A stretch of DNA of 64,000 nt from Paracoccaceae bacterium. GTDB taxonomy: Bacteria > Pseudomonadota > Alphaproteobacteria > Rhodobacterales > Rhodobacteraceae. The DNA lies in contig JAAEZA010000006.1 of NCBI GenBank assembly GCA_018223125.1, positions 1-64,000 of the forward strand, in the 5' to 3' direction. The notes beneath the pieces were generated by a model. That model had not been told where the DNA came from. It saw only the letters and a list, made by a program, of their open reading frames with translations, and did no database searches. A program made the translations under genes and the position numbers. This document shows positions 16,939 through 26,520 of this stretch, in pieces (within the stretch, counting starts at the first letter, position 1; each line of letters begins with the position of its first letter).

Positions 16939-19401
16939 ATGACCGGCCTGCCGATTGAAGAGGCCCTGCCGGAACTGGCAGAGGCATTGCAATCGCGCGG
17001 GATGGCGGTTCTGCAGGCCCCGCCCGGTGCAGGCAAAACCACACGGGTGCCCCTGTTCCTGCTGGAACGCGGGCTGGTGGCGGGGCGTATCCTGATGCTG
17101 GAACCCCGCCGCCTTGCCGCCCGCGCGGCTGCGGAACGGATGGCTCAGACACTGGGGGAACCTGTCGGGCAAAGCGTCGGATACCGGATGCGGGGTGACA
17201 GCAAGGTCGGCCCGCAGACGCGAATCGAGGTGATCACCGAGGGCATCCTGATGCGGGTGATCCAGAATGATCCCGAACTGGCCGGTGTCGGCTGCATCAT
17301 CTTTGACGAATTTCACGAACGCAGCCTGCAAGCGGATACCGGTCTGGCCTTTGCGCTGGAAATCCGCGAGGCGCTGCGCCCCGATCTGGTGCTGATCGCC
17401 ATGTCCGCAACGCTTGACGCGGCGCCGGTTGCAGCCCTTATGGGGGATGCGCCGATGGTCACGTCAGCGGGGCGCAGTTTTCCGGTGGAAAGCCGTCATC
17501 TGGCCGAGCCGTGGAACCGTCCCAACCGGCGCGGACCAAGATTTGAAGAAGCCGCAGCGGATCTGATTGCACAGGCTGCCCGTGAAACCGCGGGCGGTAT
17601 TCTGGCGTTCCTGCCCGGTGAAGGGGAAATCCGGCGCGTGCAAGGGCTGCTTCAGGGAAAGCTGCCCCAAGGAAGCAACCTGCGCCCGCTTTATGGCGCG
17701 CTGCCCTTTGCCGAACAGCGCCGCGCCGTGCTGCCGGATCAGGAGGGACGCAAGATCGTGCTGGCCACCTCTATCGCGGAAACCTCGCTGACCATTCAGG
17801 ATGTATCGGTCGTTGTAGACGGCGGTCGCGCCCGCCGCGCACGGTTTGATGCGGGCTCCGGCATGTCGCGGCTGGTGACAGAGCGCGTGACCAAGGCCGA
17901 AGCCACCCAGCGGCAGGGGCGTGCCGGTCGCGTGGAAGCAGGCATCTGTTACAAGCTTTGGACCAAAGGCGAAGAAGGCGGGTTTACGCCCTTCCCGCTG
18001 CCTGAAATCCTGTCCGCCGACATCACAAATCTGGTTCTGGAACTGGCGGCATGGGGCACGAGCACCCCTGCCGATCTGCCATTTCTGGACCAGCCCCGCA
18101 GCAGCGATGTCGAACGGTCGCAGGAATTGTTGCGCGGGCTTGGTGCGCTTGATCCGGCGAACAGGATCACGGATCACGGCCGTGCCCTGTTGCGCCACCC
18201 GCTGCACGTGCGACTGGCCCATATGCTGGAAAAGGGCGGGCCGGATGCGGCGCCGCTGGCCGCGCTTCTGGAAAACCGCGATCCCCTGCCCCGCACTGCG
18301 CCAAGCGATTTGTCCTTGCGCCTTGAAGCCATCCGCGACCCGCGCCGGTTCGCGGACGCCCATCCGTTTCAGGCAAATGCTGCCGCGGTAAAAGCCATCA
18401 AAGCCGAAGCCAAGCGCCTGAGAACCGGAACCGCAACATTTTGTGCGACCGAAACGCTCGCACTGGCTTATCCGGACCGGATCGGCTTGCGCCGCAAGGG
18501 AGATGCGCCGCGCTTTGTGCTGTCTGGGGGCAAAGGTGCTGTATTCAACGATGACGATCAAACCGGTGCAACCCGTCTGGCGGTGATCCCCTCTCTGGAC
18601 GGGGATGGCCGCGAAGCCCGCGTCCGTATGGCATTGCCTTTGACACAAAGCGAACTGGCCGCAGTCTATGGCGACCAGTTCGAAACCCGCCACCTCTGTG
18701 AATGGTCCAAACGGGAGCGTCGCGTGCTTGCCCGCAAGCACCTGTGTTTCGGCGCGTTGGTACTCGAGGACCAGAACTGGAAAGACTGCCCAGCAGATGC
18801 CTCGAACGCGGCCATGTGTGAAGGGGTAGCGGATCTCGGGCTCGGGTGCCTGCCGTGGAGCCAACCCGCAACCCTGTTCCGCGCCCGCGCGCAATGGCTG
18901 CGCAATCAGGGACACCAGATGCCGGACCTGTCGGATGATGCGCTTCTGGCAGGACTGCACGACTGGCTTGAACCCCATCTGGGCGGAATTCGCACACCCG
19001 ACGGGCTGCGCGGGCTGGACCTGCATGCGATCCTGCGCAACCAGCTGGATTGGGAGGCGCTACAAGTCCTCGACCAACTGGCACCGGCGAGCATTACAGC
19101 ACCGACAGGCACCAGACTGCCCATCGACTATGGCGCTGCACAGCCGAAAGTCTCTGTCCGCCTGCAAGAACTGTTCGGCATGACGATCCACCCCACAGCC
19201 GGTCCCAAACGCATCCCCCTGCTGATAGAACTGCTGTCGCCGGCGCGGCGTGCTGTTCAGACAACAGCCGATTTGCCGGGGTTCTGGAAAAGCTCTTATG
19301 CAGATGTGCGCAAGGACATGCGCGGGCGGTATCCGCGGCATCCCTGGCCCGAAGACCCGACACAGGCAGAACCGACGCGACGGGTGAAACCGCGAGGCTG
19401 A
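16939..19401 (+). CDS. hrpB: ATP-dependent helicase HrpB
   Basis: An 820-residue DExH-box RNA helicase-like protein of the HrpB type. The P-loop is APPGAGKTT (27-35), motif II is DEFHERS, motif III MSATLD, and motif VI QRQGRAGR. HA2 and OB-fold regions follow, then the HrpB C-terminal domain (ARRAVQTTADLPGFWKSSYADVRKDMRGRYPRHPW, where the last two parts are diagnostic). Its cellular role in bacteria is unclear. It follows the DUF3108 gene with only 6 bp between. Confidence 0.95.
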   Translation: MTGLPIEEALPELAEALQSRGMAVLQAPPGAGKTTRVPLFLLERGLVAGRILMLEPRRLAARAAAERMAQTLGEPVGQSVGYRMRGDSKVGPQTRIEVITEGILMRVIQNDPELAGVGCIIFDEFHERSLQADTGLAFALEIREALRPDLVLIAMSATLDAAPVAALMGDAPMVTSAGRSFPVESRHLAEPWNRPNRRGPRFEEAAADLIAQAARETAGGILAFLPGEGEIRRVQGLLQGKLPQGSNLRPLYGALPFAEQRRAVLPDQEGRKIVLATSIAETSLTIQDVSVVVDGGRARRARFDAGSGMSRLVTERVTKAEATQRQGRAGRVEAGICYKLWTKGEEGGFTPFPLPEILSADITNLVLELAAWGTSTPADLPFLDQPRSSDVERSQELLRGLGALDPANRITDHGRALLRHPLHVRLAHMLEKGGPDAAPLAALLENRDPLPRTAPSDLSLRLEAIRDPRRFADAHPFQANAAAVKAIKAEAKRLRTGTATFCATETLALAYPDRIGLRRKGDAPRFVLSGGKGAVFNDDDQTGATRLAVIPSLDGDGREARVRMALPLTQSELAAVYGDQFETRHLCEWSKRERRVLARKHLCFGALVLEDQNWKDCPADASNAAMCEGVADLGLGCLPWSQPATLFRARAQWLRNQGHQMPDLSDDALLAGLHDWLEPHLGGIRTPDGLRGLDLHAILRNQLDWEALQVLDQLAPASITAPTGTRLPIDYGAAQPKVSVRLQELFGMTIHPTAGPKRIPLLIELLSPARRAVQTTADLPGFWKSSYADVRKDMRGRYPRHPWPEDPTQAEPTRRVKPRG

Positions 19402-19720
19402 ATTGTCGTTTCCAACGTCAGACCAAAAACCGCAAGCCATTATGTCAAAACAATTTAATTCTTTAACATACTGCACATATGAAGCTTCTTGTAAGACGCT
19501 TCATATTTGCAGGGTCACCCCGCGACGATTGCAACGCTTCGGCCTGAACCGCCATTGCCTGCCAATGCAGGCTGCCGCCGCGATAACACACCTTTCCGCG
19601 TCACCCCGCACTGGGGCGAAGTTGCAACAGACCTGTGCTTTTGGCGCATCCCGCTGTGCCGAATCGCTTCCACTTCCGAAGGCTGTGGTATGAATTTGTC
19701 AAAAAAGCCGGAGCAGTACC
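19402..19720. other. 319-bp hairpin-rich intergenic region
   Basis: No credible gene lies here. Three inverted repeats are visible: ATATGAAGC/GCTTCATAT (19477-19506, perfect 9-bp arms), GCCTGC/GCAGGC with a 4-base loop (19557-19572), and CCCC/GGGG (19604-19616). GTCACCCCGC also occurs twice, at 19514 and 19600. The region may be a structured leader of the glycosyltransferase gene or a small RNA; no terminator-like U-run was seen. Confidence 0.4.
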
Positions 19721-20857
19721 GTGACTCATATTGACCGCAAATTCTTGCGTCTGCGCAGAACTCCTGCGCCGCCTGCGCATTTTACACTGGTAGCCACCGC
19801 CAAGAACGAAGGCCCGTATCTGCTGGAATGGGTCGCCTACCACCGCTCTATCGGCTTTAACGACATCATCATTTTCCAGAACGATTCAGAAGACTACACA
19901 GGCAAGATTCTCGCCTGCCTCGATGAAATCGGTGCTGTGCGCTACCGCTACAATCAGGCCAAACGCGGCGGCCATCAGATCGCGGCTTACAACCGCAGCG
20001 TCCGCCATTCAGAATACCAATCCGCCGATTGGGCGATGGCGCTGGATCTGGACGAATTTCTTGTGATTAAAACCGGCGATGGCACCCTGCCTGCGCTTTT
20101 GTCCGCCGCACCGAAGTTCCACAGGATGCTGATCAACTGGAAACTGTTCGGCAGTTCCGGTGTCGAAACAATCCAGAGCGGGCTTGTTACAGATCGCTAC
20201 TCGCTGGCCGAAAAGGACAGTTTTATCAGTAAGTTCGTCCAGCCTTACAAGACCCTGTTCAAACGGGACGCCTTCCTGCGCCCGGGTGTTCACAAGCCGA
20301 GCAAGTTCCTGCTGGATGAAGAAATGATTACGGTGAACGGCTCCGGTCTAAGTGATAAAGCTTTTGAAATCCGTAATTTCCAGTCTACCGATCCGGGGCT
20401 GCGCTGCCTTGCACAGGTGAACCATTATATCGTGAAGGACCCGCAAAGCTTTGTGCTGAAATCGGCCAAGGGTAGTGCCCATCAGGCCAACCGCGACATC
20501 GGTGAAACCTATTGGGAGAAGCGGAACAAGAATCACGAACCAGACCACAGCATTCGCGCAAACCGCCCCCGTCTGATCCGTGAAATGAAGCGCCTGAACA
20601 ACCTCTCAGGCGGGCGACTTCGCGCCCTGACCGATCAGGCGGTGGCGTATCACCGCGAGAAATTCGATGCGATGCGCAAGGACCCTGATCTGGCCAAGCT
20701 CTATGACTTCTGTGCGACCCGCAGCGGGGTAACGCCGCCTGAACCGCGCCGGATTTCGAACTTCCCGATAAAAGGCGTGCGCCTGACCACCGGTGTGAAG
20801 AAAACAGATTATGGCGGGTTCCGGATACTTGATATCAACCGGTCCCGCGCTTCCTGA
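19721..20857 (+). CDS. Glycosyltransferase family 2/92-like protein
   Basis: A 378-residue GT-A fold protein. FTLVATAKNEGPYLLEWVAY (21-40) is the nucleotide-sugar opening, and the DxD metal motif is in DLDEF (109-113). A second half with HKPSKF, VNHYIVKDPQSFVLKSAKG and a basic C-terminus resembles the DUF23/GT92-like enzymes common in Rhodobacterales surface polysaccharide loci. No transmembrane segment is evident. The start is a GTG preceded by GGAG. Acceptor and sugar are unknown, and no other polysaccharide genes adjoin it. Confidence 0.8.
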   Translation: MTHIDRKFLRLRRTPAPPAHFTLVATAKNEGPYLLEWVAYHRSIGFNDIIIFQNDSEDYTGKILACLDEIGAVRYRYNQAKRGGHQIAAYNRSVRHSEYQSADWAMALDLDEFLVIKTGDGTLPALLSAAPKFHRMLINWKLFGSSGVETIQSGLVTDRYSLAEKDSFISKFVQPYKTLFKRDAFLRPGVHKPSKFLLDEEMITVNGSGLSDKAFEIRNFQSTDPGLRCLAQVNHYIVKDPQSFVLKSAKGSAHQANRDIGETYWEKRNKNHEPDHSIRANRPRLIREMKRLNNLSGGRLRALTDQAVAYHREKFDAMRKDPDLAKLYDFCATRSGVTPPEPRRISNFPIKGVRLTTGVKKTDYGGFRILDINRSRAS

Positions 20858-20864
20858 TCCGGTC

Positions 20865-21740
20865 TCAAGCCGCTTCGGGCAGCCTGTTTTGCAGGGGACG
20901 GTTTGCCCGTTGACCGGCCCATACCGCCCCCAAAACTATTACCGCGCCTGCAAATTGAACCGGAGTGAGCGACTGACCGAGCCACCCCCACCCGAGCACC
21001 ACAGCGGTTACCGGACTCATCATCCCCAGCATGGAAACAGCGCCCGGCTCCAACCGTGCCACACCGCGAAACCACAAGGCATATGTCGCCGCAGCCCCCA
21101 CAAGCCCGAGCCATGCCAGACCAGCGAGATTTGTCGCCGTCAAAGGCGGCAAGGGTGGCTCAACCAACAGGGCCACAGGCAGCAGGATCAAACCACCCGC
21201 CGTCAGTTGCCATGCCGTAAAGCTGAGCGCAGAGACCGGCGGCTGCCATTTCCGGCTGAGCACTGTACCTGCCGCCATTGACGCAGCACCGCCCAGCCCC
21301 GCAGCCACGCCAATCGGATCAAGGCTGGCTTCAGGACCGATCAGCAGCAATCCGACACCGGCAACACCCGCCACAGCAGCCGCGACAGCGCCACTTTGTA
21401 CCGGCGTCCCGAGCCATCCCCGCGCCATCAGGATCACCATCATGGCCTGAAGCGCCCCGAGTGTGGCCGCCACCCCGCCCGGCAGGCGATAGGCCGCAAC
21501 AAACAGAAGTACCCAGAAGACCGAGAAATTCAGGCTCCCGAGCAGAAAGCTCCGCCCGAGCCAGCCCCGCGATGGCAGACAGCGGGTAATCGCCAGCAAC
21601 AGCAGGCCCGCAGGCAAGGCGCGCAGCACCGCAAGGGTGACAGGATAGCCTTCCGGCAAAGCCTCGGTGGTAACAAGATAGGTGCTGCCCCAGATCGCAG
21701 GGGCAAGGGCAGTCAGTAAAATATCAGCCGTTCGTGACAT
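20865..21740 (-). CDS. EamA/DMT-family transporter
   Basis: A 291-residue inner-membrane protein with about ten hydrophobic helices arranged as two EamA repeats (starting ILLTALAPAIWGSTYL and about residue 150, GLGGAASMAAGTVLSR). Family members export metabolites or amino acids; the cargo is not predictable. It lies downstream of wrbA on the same strand but beyond a terminator-like hairpin, and its stop faces the glycosyltransferase stop 7 bp away. Confidence 0.85.
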   Translation of the reverse strand: MSRTADILLTALAPAIWGSTYLVTTEALPEGYPVTLAVLRALPAGLLLLAITRCLPSRGWLGRSFLLGSLNFSVFWVLLFVAAYRLPGGVAATLGALQAMMVILMARGWLGTPVQSGAVAAAVAGVAGVGLLLIGPEASLDPIGVAAGLGGAASMAAGTVLSRKWQPPVSALSFTAWQLTAGGLILLPVALLVEPPLPPLTATNLAGLAWLGLVGAAATYALWFRGVARLEPGAVSMLGMMSPVTAVVLGWGWLGQSLTPVQFAGAVIVLGAVWAGQRANRPLQNRLPEAA

Positions 21741-21754
21741 GGGAAACGTCCTCT

Positions 21755-21790
21755 TTAAAAAGGGAACCGGCCCGTCGAAGCCGGACCGGC
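21755..21790 (-). terminator. Terminator-like hairpin between wrbA and the EamA gene
   Basis: On the complement CCGGTCC and GGGCCGG pair (one mismatch) around a GGCTTCGAC loop, followed after a short gap by CCCTTTTT. It would end or attenuate wrbA transcription before the EamA gene. Confidence 0.6.
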
Positions 21791-21806
21791 ACCAGTAATC
21801 AGGCCG

Positions 21807-22430
21807 TCAGGCCGCAGCCTTCACACCCGCGCCCGCTGCCAGTCTTGCGGCGATTTCAGCCACATGGGCGCCTTGGAAACGGGCGCCTGCAAGATCGGTC
21901 TCTGTCGGGCTGCGCGACCCGTCTGCCCCTGCAATCGTGCCCGCGCCATATGGGGCACCGCCGATGATTTCCGTCGCAGTCGTCTGGCCTGCAAAACTGT
22001 AGGGCATCCCCGCAACCAGCATCCCGAAATGCTGTAGCGGAATTTGAAAGGACAAAAGCGTGGCCTCGTGCCCGCCGTGCTGCGAACCGGTGGAAGTAAA
22101 GACACCGGCCACCTTTCCAACCAGCGCATTGCGCGCCCACAAGCCTCCTGCCTGATCCAGAAAGCTTTTCATCTGTCCGGCCATCATGCCGAATAACGTC
22201 GGTGTCCCGAACAGGATGGCGTCATAGTTTTCCAGATCGGCAGGGCTGGCCAGCGGCGTGTCGTCTGCTTTGAAACCGGCTTTTGTACGCACCGCTTCAG
22301 GGACGGTTTCAGGCACGCGGCGCAGATCAACGCGGGTGCCCGCGACGCTGCGCGCACCTTCCGCCTCTGCCTCGGCCAATGCGCGGACGTGGCCATAGCT
22401 GGAATAGTAAAGAACAAGAATTCGGGTCAT
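21807..22430 (-). CDS. wrbA: NAD(P)H:quinone oxidoreductase, WrbA type
   Basis: A 207-residue flavodoxin-like FMN enzyme that reduces quinones by two electrons and guards against oxidative stress. The FMN phosphate loop is YYSSYGHV (9-16); [20 protein letters not shown] and [15 protein letters not shown] are the WrbA-specific flavin and active-site segments. A LysR regulator lies 104 bp upstream on the same strand and may control it. Confidence 0.95.
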   Translation of the reverse strand: MTRILVLYYSSYGHVRALAEAEAEGARSVAGTRVDLRRVPETVPEAVRTKAGFKADDTPLASPADLENYDAILFGTPTLFGMMAGQMKSFLDQAGGLWARNALVGKVAGVFTSTGSQHGGHEATLLSFQIPLQHFGMLVAGMPYSFAGQTTATEIIGGAPYGAGTIAGADGSRSPTETDLAGARFQGAHVAEIAARLAAGAGVKAAA

Positions 22431-22534
22431 GGTATCCTCGGGGGTAAAAGTTTCATTGCCCTGAAAATGGCCAAAGACCCCCGCGGGATTAACCGCCTCC
22501 CTGTCACTTCATAATTTACGCCGGTTGAAGAATG

Positions 22535-23422
22535 TCACGGTGTAAGGGCCCTGCGCAGATAATCCAGAAAGGCTGTGACCCGCGCATCCATCCCCAGCCG
22601 TGACGTGGTGATCGCGAAAATTTCCGGTGCGGGCAGTTCCCAGTCCGGCAGGACACGCACCAGCGCACCGCTGCTTTCTGCATCGCGGGACACAAAATCG
22701 GGCAAGGTGCCGATCCCGTACCCCGAAGCCAGTAAATCCCGCAACACAAGGCTGTTGCCCACCCGCACCGCCGGAGACACCTCGATCCGGTGGTGGACAC
22801 CGTCATTCCGCAAGTCCCAATTTGTCAGATGATCCGCTAACAGGAATCCGACCACCCTGTGAGCGGCAATATCAGCAGGGCTTTGCGGAACGCCTGCTTT
22901 TTCCAGATAGGACGGCGCCGCGAAAATCCGCTGCCGTGTCGTTCCGATCTTGCGCGCCACCAGTGCGGAATCCGGCATGGCAGAACGGATGCGGATCGAC
23001 ACATCAAAACCGCCTTCCACCATATCCACCACCCTGTCATCGAGAGACAGGGTCAGTTGCAAATCGGGATAGGCGGCCAGAAACTCCGGCAGGAAGGGCG
23101 CGATTACCGTCTGCCCGAACGAACTGGACGCATTCACCCGCAGATGTCCCTGCACGGCCCCTGCCCCCTCGCGGATGCGGTTTTCTACACCGCTGACAGC
23201 GTTCAGGATGCCTGAGGCTTCGTCGTAATAAAGCCGCCCCGCATCCGTCAGCGCCATGGACCTCGTGGTGCGGGTCAGCAGGCTGCAGCCGAGGCTTTCT
23301 TCCAGCAGTTTGACTTCACGGCTTAACAGTGCAGGGGACACCCCGAGATCCTCTGCCGCACGGGCAAAACTGCCCCGCTCTACAATGCGGCGGAAGGCTT
23401 GCATGACCGATAGTTTATCCAA
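22535..23422 (-). CDS. LysR-family transcriptional regulator
   Basis: A 295-residue regulator. Residues 1-60 are the LysR helix-turn-helix (FRRIVERGSFARAAEDLGVS, then LSREVKLLEESLGCSLLTRT), and a periplasmic-binding-protein-like effector domain starts near residue 90 (GHLRVNASSSFGQTVIAPFL). The start is TTG at 23422 (MDKLSVMQAF), chosen because it matches the family start; the first ATG, six codons in, would trim it. It belongs to the CrgA/AaeR-like group whose members often regulate an adjacent oxidoreductase, here wrbA. Confidence 0.9.
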   Translation of the reverse strand: MDKLSVMQAFRRIVERGSFARAAEDLGVSPALLSREVKLLEESLGCSLLTRTTRSMALTDAGRLYYDEASGILNAVSGVENRIREGAGAVQGHLRVNASSSFGQTVIAPFLPEFLAAYPDLQLTLSLDDRVVDMVEGGFDVSIRIRSAMPDSALVARKIGTTRQRIFAAPSYLEKAGVPQSPADIAAHRVVGFLLADHLTNWDLRNDGVHHRIEVSPAVRVGNSLVLRDLLASGYGIGTLPDFVSRDAESSGALVRVLPDWELPAPEIFAITTSRLGMDARVTAFLDYLRRALTP

Positions 23423-23486
23423 CGTTCAATACCCTGTCTTGTTCGCGGCCAGTCTATACCAGAATCCGCAGGCAGGTAACGGTCGA

Positions 23487-24356
23487 TCAGGGAGTGACAG
23501 GACGGCGGTGTTCGCGGGCGGCCAGACCGCAGACCACGATAATCGCGGCCCCGATCAATTCGCGCAAGGTGGGTATTTCTGCGAACAGGAAATATCCGAT
23601 GGCCAGCGCAAAAAACAGCCGGATGTAGGGAAAGGTCGCAAGGGCCGAAACCTCGCCATAGCGGTAGGCTTCAACCGTGAACAACATCCCGAGCGTGCCA
23701 AGCAAACCTGCCGTTACAAGGATCGCAAGATCGGGAAGAGTAACGCCGGTCCAGCCTGTCACGGCACCGGGCAAGGTTCCTGCCGTAGCAACAAGGCCGA
23801 TCCAGAACATGATTGTTGCGGTGTGCTCGGTGCGGGCCAGAACCCTGTTCTGAAAGATCAGAACCGCCGCCGCCAGCGCAGAGCCAAGCCCCAGAAGAAC
23901 GCCGGTTTCCAGCACCAGCCCGCTTACCCCGCTGGCAAGAATTACGCCGAAGAAACCGACCCCCGTGGTCAGCTTGCGCAACATGTCTATCTTTTCGCCC
24001 AGCAACAGCGGCGCCAGCCCCACCACAAACAACGAGGTCGTAAACGTCAGGGTCGAAGCCAGCGCAAGGTCGAGCTTTTGAAAGCTCGCATAGTAGAGCC
24101 ACCAGCATACAAGGCTTGTTAGCCCCCGCAGGACCAGCTTGCCCCAGCGGGACGAACCATAAAGCGCAGGGTTTTTCCAGCCAATCCAGAGCGCCACAAT
24201 CACAAGCTGGCATAACGAGCGGAAAAAGATGATCTGCGCAAAGGGAACATCTGGCGAAAGGAACCGAAGAACAGTGACATCAGCCGTGTACAATCCGGCT
24301 GCCGCCACAAGCAGGGTCGCACCGTATCTGTTGTTTACCTCTGCCGGACCGGTCAC
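23487..24356 (-). CDS. EamA/DMT-family transporter of the MarR-controlled operon
   Basis: A 289-residue membrane protein with about ten helices in two EamA halves (the first from LLVAAAGLYTADVTVLRFLS, the second from LLGLGSALAAAVLIFQNRVL). It starts with GTG overlapping the M20 peptidase stop by 4 bp, so it is the last gene of the five-gene leftward set under the MarR regulator. It could export a product or take up a related compound; its cargo cannot be read from sequence. The LysR gene starts 64 bp downstream. Confidence 0.85.
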   Translation of the reverse strand: MTGPAEVNNRYGATLLVAAAGLYTADVTVLRFLSPDVPFAQIIFFRSLCQLVIVALWIGWKNPALYGSSRWGKLVLRGLTSLVCWWLYYASFQKLDLALASTLTFTTSLFVVGLAPLLLGEKIDMLRKLTTGVGFFGVILASGVSGLVLETGVLLGLGSALAAAVLIFQNRVLARTEHTATIMFWIGLVATAGTLPGAVTGWTGVTLPDLAILVTAGLLGTLGMLFTVEAYRYGEVSALATFPYIRLFFALAIGYFLFAEIPTLRELIGAAIIVVCGLAAREHRRPVTP

Positions 24357-25765
24357 TTGCGTCGGTACGCTGCAAAGTCCGCAGGGGACAGTTTCGCAAT
24401 CTCGCGCAGGATCTGCACCCAGGACGCCAGCCCGTCAGGGATCGAGGACAGGCGGAAGAATTCATTCGGCGCGTGAAAATTTTCATCCGACAATGCAAAA
24501 GAGAACATCACTGTATCAAGCCCCAGAATGCGCGAGACAATCTCGGTCAGCGGCAGGGACGCACCAATGCGTACCTTCAGCGGCGTCTCGCCCGAGGTAT
24601 GTTCCAGCGCCGCCACTGCCGCCGCCAGCAAGGGATGATCCGCCGGTACGGCATAGGCGCCGCCCTGCCCGCGTTCTCCGGTAATTTCCAATGTCGCTTC
24701 GGGGGGCAGGCGGTGGCGCAGGTGGTTGATCACCGCCTCTTTTGCCTTTTGGGGATCCTGTCCGGGCACCAGCCGCATGGTCAGTTTGGCAAAGGCTTCG
24801 TTCGGGATCACGGTTTTGGACCCCGCCCCGATGTAACCGCCCCACATGCCGTTCACATCCAGTGTCGGCCGCATCCACAGCCGTTCCAGACTGTTATAGC
24901 CGGCCTCGCCGCTGGGCTGCGCACCGATCGCTCCGAATGTTGCCTTTTCATCAAAAGGAATCGCTGCGATTTCCGCGCGCTCTGCCTCTGTCGGCTCGGC
25001 CACTCCGTCATAAAATCCGTCCGCCGCGATATGCCCGTTTTCGTCATGCAGGCTTGCGATCAGGGATGACAAAACATGAAGCGGGTTGGCAACGATCCCG
25101 CCGTAACGGCCCGAATGCAGGTCTTGCGCGGCGGTTTGCACCCGCACCTCGAACCCTGTGTTCCCGCGCGACCCGACATTCAGGGCCACCAGATCAGGCC
25201 GCCACCGCGCCCCGTCCGCCGACAGCACCGCATCCGCGGCCAGCGCATCACGGTGGGTTTCCAGAATTGCAGGCAGCGAGGGCGAACCTGTTTCCTCTTC
25301 CCCTTCGATCAGTAATTTGACGTTCACCGGCAGCTTGCCTTCGACTTTGATGAAGGCCGCAAGGGATTCGAGCGCGATCAGCATCGGCGCCTTGTCATCG
25401 GAAATCCCGCGCCCGAACAGGCGGCCGTCCCGTTCCACCGCTTCAAACGGGGGCGTATCCCATTTTTCAAGCGGGTCTGCCGGTTGCACATCGTAATGGG
25501 CATAAATCAGAATCACCGGCTTCCCGGGCGCGTCCATGCGTTCGCCGTAAAGCGCCGGCTCTCCGCTGCCGTCTGGCGGCGTCAGCCTTTGCATGTTCTC
25601 GAACCCCATAGCCGACAGGCGGGATTCGATCAGGGTGCGGGCGTCTTCCATACCCTGTGCCATCGCCGGATCAGCCCCGACCGAAGGACAGGCAACAAGG
25701 GTTTTCAGGGTTTCGATCAAACGTGGCTCTTGCTCCAGAGCATGGGTAACAACTGGGTCTGTCAT
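24353..25765 (-). CDS. M20-family metallopeptidase (CNDP-like dipeptidase)
   Basis: A 470-residue zinc hydrolase. The first metal motif is HYDVQP, the bridging Asp lies in GRGISDDK, and the catalytic Glu pair is in EGEEETGS. A lid/dimerisation domain (HSGRYGGIVANPLHVLSSL) interrupts the catalytic domain. The size and HYDVQP form fit the CNDP/dipeptidase group rather than ArgE. In this operon it could split an amide or peptide released by, or feeding, the creatininase-family enzyme. It starts 11 bp after the SDR stop and overlaps the transporter gene by 4 bp. Confidence 0.9.
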   Translation of the reverse strand: MTDPVVTHALEQEPRLIETLKTLVACPSVGADPAMAQGMEDARTLIESRLSAMGFENMQRLTPPDGSGEPALYGERMDAPGKPVILIYAHYDVQPADPLEKWDTPPFEAVERDGRLFGRGISDDKAPMLIALESLAAFIKVEGKLPVNVKLLIEGEEETGSPSLPAILETHRDALAADAVLSADGARWRPDLVALNVGSRGNTGFEVRVQTAAQDLHSGRYGGIVANPLHVLSSLIASLHDENGHIAADGFYDGVAEPTEAERAEIAAIPFDEKATFGAIGAQPSGEAGYNSLERLWMRPTLDVNGMWGGYIGAGSKTVIPNEAFAKLTMRLVPGQDPQKAKEAVINHLRHRLPPEATLEITGERGQGGAYAVPADHPLLAAAVAALEHTSGETPLKVRIGASLPLTEIVSRILGLDTVMFSFALSDENFHAPNEFFRLSSIPDGLASWVQILREIAKLSPADFAAYRRK

Positions 25766-25776
25766 GGGTCTTCTCT

Positions 25777-26520
25777 TCAGGTTACGCCGCCATCAACGCT
25801 CAGGATCTGGCCGGAGATCCATCCTGCCTCTGATCCGGTCAGAAAAGATGCGGCGGCGGCAATATCTTCGGGTGTGCCAAGTTTGCGGGTGTGAATCCGT
25901 TTAACCAGTTGCGCCTGTCCCTCTGGCCCGAAAGCCTCCCACTGGCGTTGTGTAGCAGGATTGGACAGGATGAATCCCGGTGCGATGGAATTCACCGTAA
26001 TCCCGTGCTGGCCGAGTTCAAGGCTAAGCTGTTTTGTCAGCCCGACCAGCGCATGTTTGGCGGCAGTATAGGCGTGGATGCCTGTCAGACTCGGGCGCAA
26101 TCCGGCACCTGAACTGATCGTGACGATCCGCCCCCAGCCTGCAGTTTTCATAGCCGGAACAAGGGCTTGTGACAGGTATAGCGTGGCGTCCACATTGACT
26201 GCAAAGATCCGGTGCCAGTCAGCAGGCTGCACCTCTTCCAGCGGTGTGCCCACCTGATTGCACACGCCCCCCGCAGCATTCACCAGAATATCGGGTGCGC
26301 CGTGGTCGGCGGTGATCTGCTGCACCATCTCTTGCACTGATGCGGTGTCGGTCAGATCGGCTGCAACGGCAGGCAGCCCCAGTTGCCCTGCCGCTTGGGT
26401 TAACCCGTCACCGGCCAGATCGGTCACAACAACCTTGGCACCTTCAGCGGCCAGACGGGCGGCAATCGCCGCGCCGATACCACCGACAACTCCGGTAACA
26501 AGTACAATACGTCCGCTCAT
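25777..26520 (-). CDS. SDR-family oxidoreductase (operon member)
   Basis: A 247-residue Rossmann enzyme. The cofactor loop is TGVVGGIG (9-16), the catalytic Ser lies in ISSGAG and the pair Tyr-x3-Lys in HAYTAAKHAL. The C-terminus (GWISGQILSVDGGVT) is that of FabG-type SDRs. It probably interconverts a hydroxy and keto group on an intermediate of the unknown pathway. Its ATG overlaps the stop of the ketopantoate reductase-like gene by 4 bp. Confidence 0.9.
   Translation of the reverse strand: MSGRIVLVTGVVGGIGAAIAARLAAEGAKVVVTDLAGDGLTQAAGQLGLPAVAADLTDTASVQEMVQQITADHGAPDILVNAAGGVCNQVGTPLEEVQPADWHRIFAVNVDATLYLSQALVPAMKTAGWGRIVTISSGAGLRPSLTGIHAYTAAKHALVGLTKQLSLELGQHGITVNSIAPGFILSNPATQRQWEAFGPEGQAQLVKRIHTRKLGTPEDIAAAASFLTGSEAGWISGQILSVDGGVT

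Noticed and set aside
17464-19026. 520-codon frame opposite hrpB
   Set aside because: Antisense shadow; HrpB helicase motifs are intact on the other strand.
19403-19693. 96-codon frame before the glycosyltransferase gene
   Set aside because: It starts at the end of hrpB, runs through hairpins and shows no protein-like pattern.
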